Positions 1 to 5,406 of a stretch of DNA of 5,468 bases are shown here, in pieces. This DNA comes from Pseudomonadota bacterium (GTDB lineage Bacteria > Pseudomonadota > Gammaproteobacteria > Burkholderiales > JABEVD01). Position 1 is the first letter of the stretch, and every line of letters begins with the position of its first letter. The position numbers and the translations under genes are program-made. The stretch is taken from positions 1 through 5,468 of the forward strand of contig JAJZPK010000158.1 in the NCBI GenBank assembly GCA_021811205.1. The letters are read 5' to 3'. A model generated the notes under the pieces. It was given only the letters and a program-made list of their open reading frames with translations. It had not been told where the DNA came from and searched no databases.

Positions 1-182
1 TCGAGCAGACGTTGCGGAACTGGGTCAAGGCCGTTGAAGCTGGCAAGTCCGTTGGTGCGGAAGCAAAACGTGTGACGCCTGAGCAAATGGAGCTGTCGCG
101 GCTGCGGGCGGAAAATGTTCGCCTGAAAAGGGAGGTAGAGATCCTAAAAAAAGCGGCGGCGTACTTCGCGAGAGATGTGTAG
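1..182 (+). CDS. IS3-family transposase OrfA, 3' part only (start lies upstream of the window)
   Basis: The reading frame beginning at base 3 is open to TAG at 180-182 and gives about 59 residues ending in KKAAAYFARDV. The stretch ELSRLRAENVRLKREVEILK has leucines and other hydrophobics at heptad spacing, which is the leucine zipper found at the C-terminus of IS3-family OrfA. The N-terminal helix-turn-helix that recognises the IS ends would lie upstream of the window. A run of seven A residues (146-152) lies in the codons for LKK, where IS3 elements normally carry the slippery site that produces the OrfAB fusion transposase. OrfA alone is normally a regulator of transposition. The protein is cut by the window edge and is not visibly broken. 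Confidence 0.85.
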   Translation, partial: EQTLRNWVKAVEAGKSVGAEAKRVTPEQMELSRLRAENVRLKREVEILKKAAAYFARDV

Positions 183-1074
183 TGTGAAGTACGCCTGGAT
201 TGATGGGCAGCGAAAGGACTATGGTCTGGCTGAGATGTGCCGGGTTATGGGTGTCTCTGAAAGTGGTTACCGGGCATGGAAGAAGGGTGGCAAGCCGCAC
301 CGGAAGCGACTGACGGATGCGCAGATGCTGATGTTGATAGAGGTCATTCATGCAGAATGCAAAGGTGCGTATGGCAGTCCGCGCATGGTCCAGGAATTGC
401 GGGCGCGGGGCTACCCTGCAGGTAAGGAGCGTGTGGAACGACTGATGCGGGAGAATGGCATCCAGGCCAAGCACAAGCGCCGCTTCAAGGTCACGACTGA
501 CTCGAAGCACGACATGCCGATAGCGCCGAACCTGCTGGAACGCAACTTCACCCCATCGGCTCCCAATCAGGTCTGGACTTCCGATATCACCTACTTGTGG
601 ACGGAGGAGGGCTGGCTCTATCTGGCGATTGTGCTCGACCTGTTCAACCGCGAAGTGGTGGGCTGGTCACTGAAACCGCGCATGACGGCGGACATCGTGG
701 CCGATGCGTTGACCATGGCCTGGTTCAGGCGGAAGCCAGCAGCCGGGTTGATTCACCATTCGGATCGGGGCAGTCAGTATGCCAGTGACCTATTTCAGGC
801 CAAGCTGAAGGAATATGGCATGCTCTGCTCAATGAGCCGCAAGGGAAATTGCTGGGATAATGCGCCGACAGAAAGCTGGTTTGGCAGTTTCAAGACAGAG
901 CGGGTCTATGGCGAGCGCTTCGAGACGCGGGACGAGATGAGGGCGATGGCCTTCGAATACATTGAGGTATTTTACAACCGCAAACGGCGTCATTCGTCAT
1001 TGGCCTACAAGTCACCGAGGCAGCATCTGGATGAGTGGCTCATTGCTCGGCAACAGGAGAAACTGGTAGCATGA
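175..1074 (+). CDS. IS3-family transposase OrfB (DDE integrase-type catalytic subunit)
   Basis: The 299-residue protein carries the catalytic half of an IS3-family transposase. An N-terminal HTH_21-like segment (about 45-105, with AYGSPRMVQELRARGY) precedes an rve-type integrase core. The DDE triad is visible: D137 in VWTSDITY, D197 in HHSDRGSQY, and E233 in NCWDNAPTESW. The D197-E233 gap of 35 residues is the canonical D(35)E. The C-terminal YNRKRRHSSLAYKSP motif is also typical. The ATG at 175 lies inside orfA, overlapping it by 8 nt, so OrfB could be made by translational coupling. In IS3 elements the active enzyme is usually an OrfAB fusion. Here orfB lies in the +1 (equivalently -2) register relative to orfA, not the usual -1. 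The closest relatives appear to be in the IS3/IS51-like subgroups; the subgroup is not certain. Confidence 0.93.
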   Translation: MCSVKYAWIDGQRKDYGLAEMCRVMGVSESGYRAWKKGGKPHRKRLTDAQMLMLIEVIHAECKGAYGSPRMVQELRARGYPAGKERVERLMRENGIQAKHKRRFKVTTDSKHDMPIAPNLLERNFTPSAPNQVWTSDITYLWTEEGWLYLAIVLDLFNREVVGWSLKPRMTADIVADALTMAWFRRKPAAGLIHHSDRGSQYASDLFQAKLKEYGMLCSMSRKGNCWDNAPTESWFGSFKTERVYGERFETRDEMRAMAFEYIEVFYNRKRRHSSLAYKSPRQHLDEWLIARQQEKLVA

Positions 1075-1105
1075 ACCCCGTCCCTTGGAACACGAAAAAC
1101 CGGGC

Positions 1106-1110
1106 GAAGG
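1106..1110 (+). promoter_or_regulatory. Shine-Dalgarno-like site of mogA, lying within the IS right end
   Basis: GAAGG lies 10 nt before the ATG at 1121. It falls inside the inferred IS terminus (…GAAGGTCA, ending about 1113), so the ribosome-binding site of mogA appears to be donated by the insertion sequence. The match is moderate and the spacing is slightly long. Confidence 0.45.
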
Positions 1111-1120
1111 TCACCCAAAT

Positions 1121-1648
1121 ATGATCATCAAAATCGGACTCCTAAGCATAAGCGATCGCGCGTCGTCGGGCATTTACGAAGACAGGGGCTTGCCAGCACT
1201 AAAAAACTGGCTTGGCAGTGCGCTTTTGTCGGAATGGATCGCAATTTCCCGGCTGATTCCGGACGAGCAGGCGCTGATCGAATCGACCCTGATCGACCTG
1301 GTCGACGTCGAAGGCTGTGCGCTCGTGCTGACGACTGGCGGAACGGGACCTGCGCCCAGAGACGTGACGCCCGAAGCGACGCTCGTGGTGTCCGACAGGG
1401 TCCTCGACGGGTTCGGCGAGCAGATGCGGGCCAACAGCCTGAAATACGTCCCCACCGCGATCCTCTCCAGACAGGTAGGCGTGATCCGGAAACAGGCCCT
1501 GATCCTGAATCTTCCAGGGCAACCGAAGGCGATCAAGGAAACGCTGGACGGGATATTCGCTGCCGTTCCCTACTGCATCGACCTCATCGGCGGCCCCTAC
1601 ATCGAAACCAATCCAGAGGTGATCAGCGCATTCCGCCCGAAGAAATAG
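1121..1648 (+). CDS. mogA: Molybdopterin adenylyltransferase MogA
   Basis: MogA activates molybdopterin with ATP to give adenylyl-molybdopterin, the substrate of MoeA, in the cytoplasm. The 175-residue protein aligns along its length with E. coli MogA. It opens with IKIGLLSISDRASSGIYEDRG and has RLIPDEQ (D48), TTGGTGPAPRDVTPEA (71-86, D81) and SRQVGVIRKQALILNLPGQP (116-135). It ends in [17 protein letters not shown]48 and D81 probably match the catalytic aspartates of the E. coli enzyme. About ten residues of a loop before IFAAVPYC and the C-terminal tail of E. coli MogA are missing, which suggests a shorter variant and not damage. The ATG at 1121 fits the family start; a TTG 12 codons upstream would lie inside the IS. 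The gene stands alone on its strand, just downstream of the IS, and overlaps the 3' end of mobA by 26 nt. Confidence 0.96.
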   Translation: MIIKIGLLSISDRASSGIYEDRGLPALKNWLGSALLSEWIAISRLIPDEQALIESTLIDLVDVEGCALVLTTGGTGPAPRDVTPEATLVVSDRVLDGFGEQMRANSLKYVPTAILSRQVGVIRKQALILNLPGQPKAIKETLDGIFAAVPYCIDLIGGPYIETNPEVISAFRPKK

Positions 1649-2198
1649 CCGCCAGATCGTCTGGCGTGTTGAGGTTGAGGAACGCGTTGTCATCCGGAAA
1701 ATGAACGATGGCGCATTGGAACCTGTCCTGCCATTCGCGTACCTTTCTCCCACCTCCATCGACAAATTCGGAAAGGTCATGAAGAAGGGATTTCCGGCAG
1801 AGCATGAAGGCCTGATGGGTTCTGCCTGCTGACTCCGGAATGACAATATCCGCATCACCCAAGCTACTCATCAGGCATTCGGCGATGTTTTCGGGAAAAA
1901 ATGGGGTATCGCAAGGCATACTCAGGACATGGGGGTATCCCGCTTCGAGCATGCCGCGCCGCATGCCGCAAAGCGGCCCGCACCCCTCGTCCGATACGAC
2001 CTTGAAGCCCAGTCCCGCATAGAAATCGAGATGGCGGTTGGCTGAAATCAGGATTTCGGAAACATGGGGCGAAATCCTGACGATCGCCCGTTCGACCAGC
2101 GTCTTGCCTTCGAAGGCGATCAGGCCCTTGTCGACGCCGCCCATCCTGCCCCCCCTGCCGCCTGCCAGGATGATCGCGGTGATGCCATCATGCGGCAT
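1623..2198 (-). CDS. mobA: Molybdenum cofactor guanylyltransferase MobA
   Basis: MobA joins GMP from GTP to Mo-molybdopterin, giving the MGD/bis-MGD form used by DMSO-reductase-family enzymes. The 191-residue protein (E. coli: about 194) has the nucleotidyltransferase signature [15 protein letters not shown] at 11-25. It also has [10 protein letters not shown] (74-83), the metal-binding PCDTP (95-99, D97) and the C-terminal LNLNTPDDL motif (175-182). It is not fused to MobB, which is encoded separately in this window. The ATG at 2198 overlaps the end of moaC by 11 nt and has no good ribosome-binding site of its own, the nearest GGAGG being about 17 nt away, so it is probably translationally coupled to moaC. 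It converges on mogA with overlapping 3' ends. Confidence 0.96.
   Translation of the reverse strand: MPHDGITAIILAGGRGGRMGGVDKGLIAFEGKTLVERAIVRISPHVSEILISANRHLDFYAGLGFKVVSDEGCGPLCGMRRGMLEAGYPHVLSMPCDTPFFPENIAECLMSSLGDADIVIPESAGRTHQAFMLCRKSLLHDLSEFVDGGGRKVREWQDRFQCAIVHFPDDNAFLNLNTPDDLAAISSGGMR
1650..1666 (+). terminator. Hairpin just after the mogA stop, possible weak terminator
   Basis: CGCCAGA (1650-1656) and TCTGGCG (1660-1666) form a perfect 7-bp stem with a 3-nt loop, starting 2 nt after the mogA TAG. No U-tract follows on the plus strand. On the minus strand the hairpin lies inside the last codons of mobA and is followed by a mildly T-rich stretch (GCTATTTCTT). It may end mogA transcription inefficiently, protect the 3' end, or be a by-product of the mobA codons. 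Confidence 0.3.
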
Positions 2199-2658
2199 GC
2201 CAGTCGCCAGATGCGCCTCCGCGCTTCTCGTTGAGGCGGATGTCGTGAATGACCATCCCTCGGTCGACCGCCTTGCACATATCGTAGATGGTAAGGAGCG
2301 CGCAGCCCACCGCAGTCAATGCTTCCATTTCGACCCCGGTTCGTCCCAACGTTTCCGTCGTCGCCCTGCACAGGATCGCGTTCTGTGCGAATTCGAACTC
2401 GACGGCAGCGCGGGTAAGCGAAATCGGGTGGCAGAGCGGGATCAGATCGGATGTGCGCTTGGCAGCCATGATGCCGGCGATTCTCGCCACACCGAGCACG
2501 TCCCCCTTCCTGCCGCTCCCGAATTTCACGATCTCGAGCGTGTCGGGCTGCATGCTTATTTTTCCGGTGGCGACGGCGATGCGCTTCGATTCATCCTTTT
2601 CGGAGACATCGACCATTCTCGCTTCTCCCCTTGCATCGAAATGCGTCAATTTTTCCAT
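2188..2658 (-). CDS. moaC: Cyclic pyranopterin monophosphate synthase MoaC
   Basis: MoaC acts after the radical-SAM enzyme MoaA to form cyclic pyranopterin monophosphate, the precursor that MoaD/MoaE convert to molybdopterin. The 156-residue product (E. coli: 161) begins [18 protein letters not shown]. It contains KGDV (51-54), [12 protein letters not shown] (58-69), DLIPLCHP (71-78, H77), GVEMEAL (108-114) and TIYDMCKA (123-130, D126, K129). These are the family's active-site motifs. The start at 2658 is chosen because it matches the family N-terminus and has GAGGA 4 nt upstream. An ATG at 2697 would lie in the inferred -10 box and has no ribosome-binding site. It is first in a two-gene unit with mobA and diverges from the ModE-like gene. 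moaA is not in the window. Confidence 0.95.
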   Translation of the reverse strand: MEKLTHFDARGEARMVDVSEKDESKRIAVATGKISMQPDTLEIVKFGSGRKGDVLGVARIAGIMAAKRTSDLIPLCHPISLTRAAVEFEFAQNAILCRATTETLGRTGVEMEALTAVGCALLTIYDMCKAVDRGMVIHDIRLNEKRGGASGDWHAA

Positions 2659-2662
2659 GAGA

Positions 2663-2667
2663 TCCTC
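2663..2667 (-). promoter_or_regulatory. Ribosome-binding site that fixes the moaC start
   Basis: Read on the minus strand, GAGGA precedes the ATG at 2658 with a 4-nt gap. The next upstream in-frame ATG (2697) has nothing similar, so this supports the shorter MoaC. Confidence 0.6.
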
Positions 2668-2671
2668 GTCA

Positions 2672-2700
2672 TTGACCGCCGTGATATCGAGTGGCATATT
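2672..2700 (+). promoter_or_regulatory. Sigma70-like promoter of the ModE-like gene
   Basis: TTGACC (2672-2677, five of six -35 consensus bases) is followed after 17 bp by CATATT (2695-2700, four of six -10 bases). Transcription would begin near 2707, leaving a short leader carrying GGAGGG before the TTG start at 2726. The predicted ModE box covers the spacer and -10, as expected for autorepression. This is a pattern prediction only. Confidence 0.5.
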
Positions 2701-2704
2701 ACGG
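2679..2704. promoter_or_regulatory. Candidate ModE box in the moaC/modE divergent region
   Basis: CCGTGATAT (2679-2687) and ATATTACGG (2696-2704) are inverted repeats of 9 bp with one mismatch and an 8-bp spacer. The core GTGATAT-N8-ATATTAC has the same geometry as the perfect repeat upstream of mobB. It also resembles the E. coli modA operator, which I recall as GTTATAT-N8-ACATAAC. It overlaps the -10 elements of both divergent promoters, so a bound dimer could block moaC-mobA and the ModE-like gene together. Confidence 0.6.
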
Positions 2705-2724
2705 CATGGACCGGAGGGAATCAA
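2696..2724 (-). promoter_or_regulatory. Sigma70-like promoter of moaC-mobA
   Basis: On the minus strand, TTGATT (2724-2719, four of six -35 bases) is followed after 17 bp by TAATAT (2701-2696, four of six -10 bases). This predicts a start near 2690 and a leader of about 30 nt before the moaC ATG at 2658. The -10 lies in the right half of the predicted ModE box. Confidence 0.45.
2713..2718 (+). promoter_or_regulatory. Strong ribosome-binding site that fixes a TTG start
   Basis: GGAGGG lies 7 nt before TTG at 2726 and decides the start of the ModE-like gene. The open frame extends much further left, but that part overlaps moaC on the other strand and is not ModE-like. Confidence 0.7.
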
Positions 2725-2725
2725 A

Positions 2726-3064
2726 TTGAGCGCCGTGCACGGCAGAATCTGGCTGACCCGGGACGGCAGGAATTTCCTGGGGCGTGGCAGGATAGAACTG
2801 CTGCGCCGCATCGACGAGACGGGCTCGATCGCCAAGGCGGCGAAAGGCATGAGGATGAGCTACAAGTCCGCCTGGGACGCCGTGGATGCGATGAACAAGA
2901 ATGCCGGATTCCTGCTCGTCGAACGCATGTCGGGCGGCCGCGACGGAGGCGGCTCCAGACTGACTGTCGAGGCAAGGAAATCGATCGCAGCCTTCGAAAA
3001 AATCGAAGCCGAGCATCGGGTATTCCTCGAAAAGCTCAGCGACGAAATCAGGCAATCATTCTAG
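2726..3064 (+). CDS. ModE-type winged-helix regulator, DNA-binding domain only
   Basis: The 112-residue product matches the N-terminal DNA-binding domain of ModE, the molybdate-responsive regulator. It has [19 protein letters not shown] (22-40), the recognition region [14 protein letters not shown] (44-57) and the wing [18 protein letters not shown] (63-80). A helical C-terminal segment (about 82-108) is the likely dimerisation helix. E. coli ModE continues for another roughly 150 residues with two molybdate-binding MOP/TOBE domains; none is present here and the frame closes at TAG 3062-3064. Such short ModE-like proteins are known as a class, but their effector is generally not obvious. It starts with TTG after a strong GGAGGG. 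It diverges from moaC and overlaps the 3' end of moaE by 9 nt. A role as regulator of this cluster is inferred from position and the two ModE-like boxes. Confidence 0.88.
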   Translation: MSAVHGRIWLTRDGRNFLGRGRIELLRRIDETGSIAKAAKGMRMSYKSAWDAVDAMNKNAGFLLVERMSGGRDGGGSRLTVEARKSIAAFEKIEAEHRVFLEKLSDEIRQSF

Positions 3065-3499
3065 CCATCGTAAGGCGGCAGCGTCGTCAGAGTCCTTCGC
3101 CTCCACCCATTTCCATCCTTCCCCGGTTTTTTCCTTCTTCCAGAGCGGCACTTCCGTTTTCAGCTTGTCGACGATGAATTCGAGCGCAAGGAAAGCGTCC
3201 CTTCTATGGCTTGATGCGACGAGTGCCAGCACGATCCGATCGGATCCAGAAAGTTTTCCCACCCTGTGGATCACCGTGGCATCCCGTATTTCCCATCGGC
3301 GCATCGCCTCATTCACGATCGCTTCCAGCGCAGCTTCCGTCATACCGGGATAATGCTCGAGCTGCATCGCGTTCACGTCGCCTTGCTCCCTGACGATCCC
3401 GACGAAGCTCGCCAGCGCACCGTTGTCACAATGCCGCTGCCTCATTCTGTCGATCTCGTCGCAAAGATCGAAGTCCTCGGACTGTACCCTGACTTCCAT
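3056..3499 (-). CDS. moaE: Molybdopterin synthase catalytic subunit MoaE
   Basis: MoaE is the large subunit of molybdopterin synthase. With thiocarboxylated MoaD it adds the two dithiolene sulfurs to cyclic pyranopterin monophosphate. The 147-residue protein (E. coli: 150) contains SFVGIVREQG (31-40, R37) and LEHYPGMTE (48-56). It also has VIHRVGKL (76-83), SSHRRDAF (96-103) and the catalytic stretch LKTEVPLWKKE (113-123). K114 and K121 match the active-site lysines known as K119 and K126 in E. coli. The ATG is 1 nt after the moaD stop (TGAGATG), with a G-rich stretch in the end of moaD as the only ribosome-binding candidate, so coupling to moaD is likely. It is last in the mobB-moeA-moaD-moaE operon. 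Confidence 0.96.
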   Translation of the reverse strand: MEVRVQSEDFDLCDEIDRMRQRHCDNGALASFVGIVREQGDVNAMQLEHYPGMTEAALEAIVNEAMRRWEIRDATVIHRVGKLSGSDRIVLALVASSHRRDAFLALEFIVDKLKTEVPLWKKEKTGEGWKWVEAKDSDDAAALRWLE

Positions 3500-3500
3500 C

Positions 3501-3740
3501 TCAGCCCCCCGTCACGGGCGGAAAAATGGCAAGTTCATCGCCATTCTGGACGATTGTATCCATCCCGGCCAGCTTCATATTGACGGCCACTCTGAACGGT
3601 CTGGACAATTCATCTTTCCATGGGCCTTCCCTTTTTCTCAAGCGTGCGACAATTTCGGAAACGCGGGTTGCATGGTCCAGCGTGATCTCCTCAGATTCGC
3701 CGAACGCTTCACGCAGCCTCGCAAAATAAAGTATCTTCAC
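3501..3740 (-). CDS. moaD: Molybdopterin synthase sulfur-carrier subunit MoaD
   Basis: MoaD is the ubiquitin-like small subunit of molybdopterin synthase; its C-terminal glycine is adenylylated and converted to a thiocarboxylate that donates sulfur. The product is 79 residues (E. coli: 81), starts MKILYFARLREAFG and ends in the diagnostic FPPVTGG with the terminal Gly-Gly intact. The start is GTG at 3740, overlapping the moeA stop as GTGA, with AGGA 8 nt upstream. A longer in-frame version reaching 3830 would run deep into moeA and lacks family similarity. MoeB, which activates MoaD, is not encoded in this window. Confidence 0.95.
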   Translation of the reverse strand: MKILYFARLREAFGESEEITLDHATRVSEIVARLRKREGPWKDELSRPFRVAVNMKLAGMDTIVQNGDELAIFPPVTGG

Positions 3741-4918
3741 AATAAAAATCCTGAAAACGGGAAGTAGTGAACCTGGTCGCCTCGAGAGACATTCACGCCC
3801 ACCGGAATTTCGACCAGTCCCTCCGCCCACGAAAGCGAGGAAAGGGAGGCCGAGCCCTGATCAGGATAGAAGGTGGCCATGCCGTCCACGATTTTCGATC
3901 TGAGCCATTCCGCTCGCTTCCCGCCCGACCATTCGAAGCCGGCAGGAACGCTCAGCGACAAGGGTTGACCATCCCGCATGCCCTGCTTCTTCAAAATGAA
4001 TGGCCTGACGAACAGGCAGAAGGAAAGGAATGCGGATACCGGATTGCCCGGCAGCCCGATGAAGGGTATGCCCGAAAGATCGCCGAAAGCAAAAGGCTTT
4101 CCCGGCTTCACTGCCACTTTCCAGAAGGCAAGTCTGCCGATGCGCTCGACAGCGGTCTTGACATGATCCTCATCCCCGATGGAAACGCCGCCACAGGTCA
4201 GCACGAGATCAGCATGCAATCTCGCTTCATTGAGAGCGGCGATGGTCGCATCCAGATCGTCCGGCACGATGCCCAGATAATGAATGTCGCAATTCAGGGC
4301 ATTCAGCAGACCAGTCAGGCTGTAGCGGTTCGAATTGTAGATTTGGCCCGGCCCCAGCGGATTACCCGGCATGACCAGTTCGTCGCCGGTAAAAAACGCC
4401 GCGACCTTCAGTTTCCGGTATGTTTTAATGCGTGCGATACCGACGGAAGCGGCAAGCCCGAGATCCTGAGGCTTCAGTTTGGCGCCCTGCGCGAGAAAAA
4501 CACGCCCCTTGGCAACATCTTCGCCTCGCCTTCTGATGTTTGCGCCGGCTTTCGGCATGGTTTCGACGCTCACGACTTCGCTATCATAGCGGCAGTCCTC
4601 CTGCATCACCACCCGGTCCGCTCCCGCCGGAACCTGAGCGCCGGTGAAGATCCGTGCCGCAGTACCCGATTCGAGCGAGGAAGGTGAAGACCCCGCGGGA
4701 ATTCTTTGCGTGATGCGAAGCCGGCTCACGTCTTGCCCGGCTATCGCAAACCCGTCCATTGCGCTGTTGTCGAATTGCGGGACGTCGATGGGCGAGATGA
4801 GGTCTTCAGCCAGAATGCGTCCCAGTGCGCACTCCGTATCGACCGTTTCGGTTTCTTCCAGGACGGATGCCTCGGCAAGCAGCATATCCAGCGCTTCCTT
4901 CTGCGAAATGACGTTCAT
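3737..4918 (-). CDS. moeA: Molybdopterin molybdenumtransferase MoeA
   Basis: MoeA inserts molybdate into adenylyl-molybdopterin made by MogA, releasing AMP and giving Mo-molybdopterin. The 393-residue protein (E. coli: 411) shows the whole family pattern. An N-terminal lobe carries VPQFDNSAMDGFA (46-58, D55), RIFTGAQVPAGADRVVMQED (89-108) and NIRRRGEDV (127-135, D134). The MogA-like central domain carries FTGDEL (176-181), IYNSNRYSL (193-201), TCGGVSIGDEDHVK (241-254) and WKVAVKPGKPFAFG (266-279). LPGNPVSAF (289-297) follows, then a C-terminal beta domain (about 320-393). The expected aspartates and lysines are present. The ATG overlaps the mobB stop as ATGA, and the stop overlaps the moaD start as GTGA, indicating translational coupling across the operon. 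A second MoeA copy elsewhere cannot be excluded. Confidence 0.97.
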   Translation of the reverse strand: MNVISQKEALDMLLAEASVLEETETVDTECALGRILAEDLISPIDVPQFDNSAMDGFAIAGQDVSRLRITQRIPAGSSPSSLESGTAARIFTGAQVPAGADRVVMQEDCRYDSEVVSVETMPKAGANIRRRGEDVAKGRVFLAQGAKLKPQDLGLAASVGIARIKTYRKLKVAAFFTGDELVMPGNPLGPGQIYNSNRYSLTGLLNALNCDIHYLGIVPDDLDATIAALNEARLHADLVLTCGGVSIGDEDHVKTAVERIGRLAFWKVAVKPGKPFAFGDLSGIPFIGLPGNPVSAFLSFCLFVRPFILKKQGMRDGQPLSLSVPAGFEWSGGKRAEWLRSKIVDGMATFYPDQGSASLSSLSWAEGLVEIPVGVNVSRGDQVHYFPFSGFLL

Positions 4919-5406
4919 GGCATGTATCCAAGATAATGCATGATGAACAAGGCGATGCGCTCCGCATCGTTCAGATCGAATTGCGGCAAATCGGTCTCCA
5001 TTTTTTCAAAGCCAGCCACGGCAACAATGTGCGGATCATTCGAGTAAAGCACCGATGAAGCTTCACGGCAAACTTCAAGCTTGGGAATCGGCTCGTTCTT
5101 GTACCCCTCGACAAAGACGACATCGCAAGGCGAAAGCCTGTGCAGCAGCGCGCCAAGCGAAGGGGCCTTTTCTGCGCGCAGTTCGTGCATCAGCGCCCAT
5201 CGCTTATCTGAAGCCACCAGCACTTCCATGGCACCTGCCTGCCTGTGGCGGTAGGAATCCTTGCCCGGCTGATCCACATCGAAATCGTGATGGACATGCT
5301 TGATGAGGGAAACGGTGAGGCCCGACTCATTGAGGATCGGGATCAGCTTTTCGATGAGCATCGTTTTACCGCTTCCCGAATAGCCTGCAAATCCGAAAAT
5401 TTTCAT
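4915..5406 (-). CDS. mobB: Molybdopterin-guanine dinucleotide biosynthesis adaptor MobB
   Basis: MobB is a GTP-binding P-loop protein thought to assist MobA in making MGD; it is not strictly essential in E. coli. The 163-residue protein (E. coli: about 175) starts MKIFGFAGYSGSGKT with the Walker A motif at 8-15. It continues with the family block IKHVHHDFDVDQPGKDS (35-51) and the hydrophobic strand CDVVFVEGYKNEPIPKLEV (94-112). A plausible but imperfect ribosome-binding site (AAGAAAG) precedes the ATG. It is the first gene of the leftward mobB-moeA-moaD-moaE operon, and the nearest promoter region contains a perfect ModE-like inverted repeat starting 29 nt upstream of its start codon. Confidence 0.95.
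   Translation of the reverse strand: MKIFGFAGYSGSGKTMLIEKLIPILNESGLTVSLIKHVHHDFDVDQPGKDSYRHRQAGAMEVLVASDKRWALMHELRAEKAPSLGALLHRLSPCDVVFVEGYKNEPIPKLEVCREASSVLYSNDPHIVAVAGFEKMETDLPQFDLNDAERIALFIMHYLGYMP

Larger units (their letters stand above)
1..1113 (+). mobile_element. IS3-family insertion sequence, left end outside the window
   Basis: This is the right-hand portion of an IS3-family element, made of the 3' part of orfA, complete orfB and a right terminus. The right end is inferred at about 1113. After the orfB stop (1072-1074) the sequence runs through GGAACACG and ends in CGGGCGAAGGTCA. Read from outside, this gives TGACCTTCGCCCGG, which has the TG start and layout typical of IS3-family terminal inverted repeats. 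The left repeat is outside the window, so neither the repeat match nor a target duplication (it would begin at 1114 with CCC) can be confirmed. OrfB is intact, but see the note on the orfA/orfB reading frames. The family assignment is firm; the exact boundary is an inference. Confidence 0.8.

Noticed and set aside
25..510. 161-codon minus-strand open frame opposite orfA and orfB
   Set aside because: It is antisense to transposase genes, and its low-complexity translation has no family features.
1043..1072. Outward promoter TTGCTC-N18-TAGCAT near the IS right end driving mogA
   Set aside because: Only three of six -35 bases and four of six -10 bases match, with an 18-bp spacer. This is too weak to list as a feature.
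2288..2725. Upstream extension of the ModE-like protein to 258 residues
   Set aside because: The first 146 codons are antisense to moaC and not ModE-like. The TTG at 2726 has an excellent GGAGGG at the right distance.
2659..2850. Upstream extension of MoaC to starts at 2697 or 2850
   Set aside because: The extra residues have no MoaC counterpart. The 2697 ATG sits in the predicted -10/ModE box without a ribosome-binding site. The longer form overlaps the 5' end of the ModE-like gene.
2038..3177. Long plus-strand open frame of 379 codons across mobA, moaC and the ModE-like gene
   Set aside because: It lies antisense to clearly recognised mobA and moaC and out of frame with the ModE-like gene. 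Its arginine- and histidine-rich translation resembles no domain. It is a shadow of high-G+C coding sequence.
3741..3830. Upstream extension of MoaD to 109 residues
   Set aside because: It would overlap the end of moeA by about 90 nt. The GTG at 3740 gives a product of normal MoaD length with good AGGA spacing.
3767..4687. 306-codon plus-strand open frame opposite moeA
   Set aside because: moeA is unambiguous from its full set of motifs. The antisense product has no recognisable pattern and no ribosome-binding site of note.
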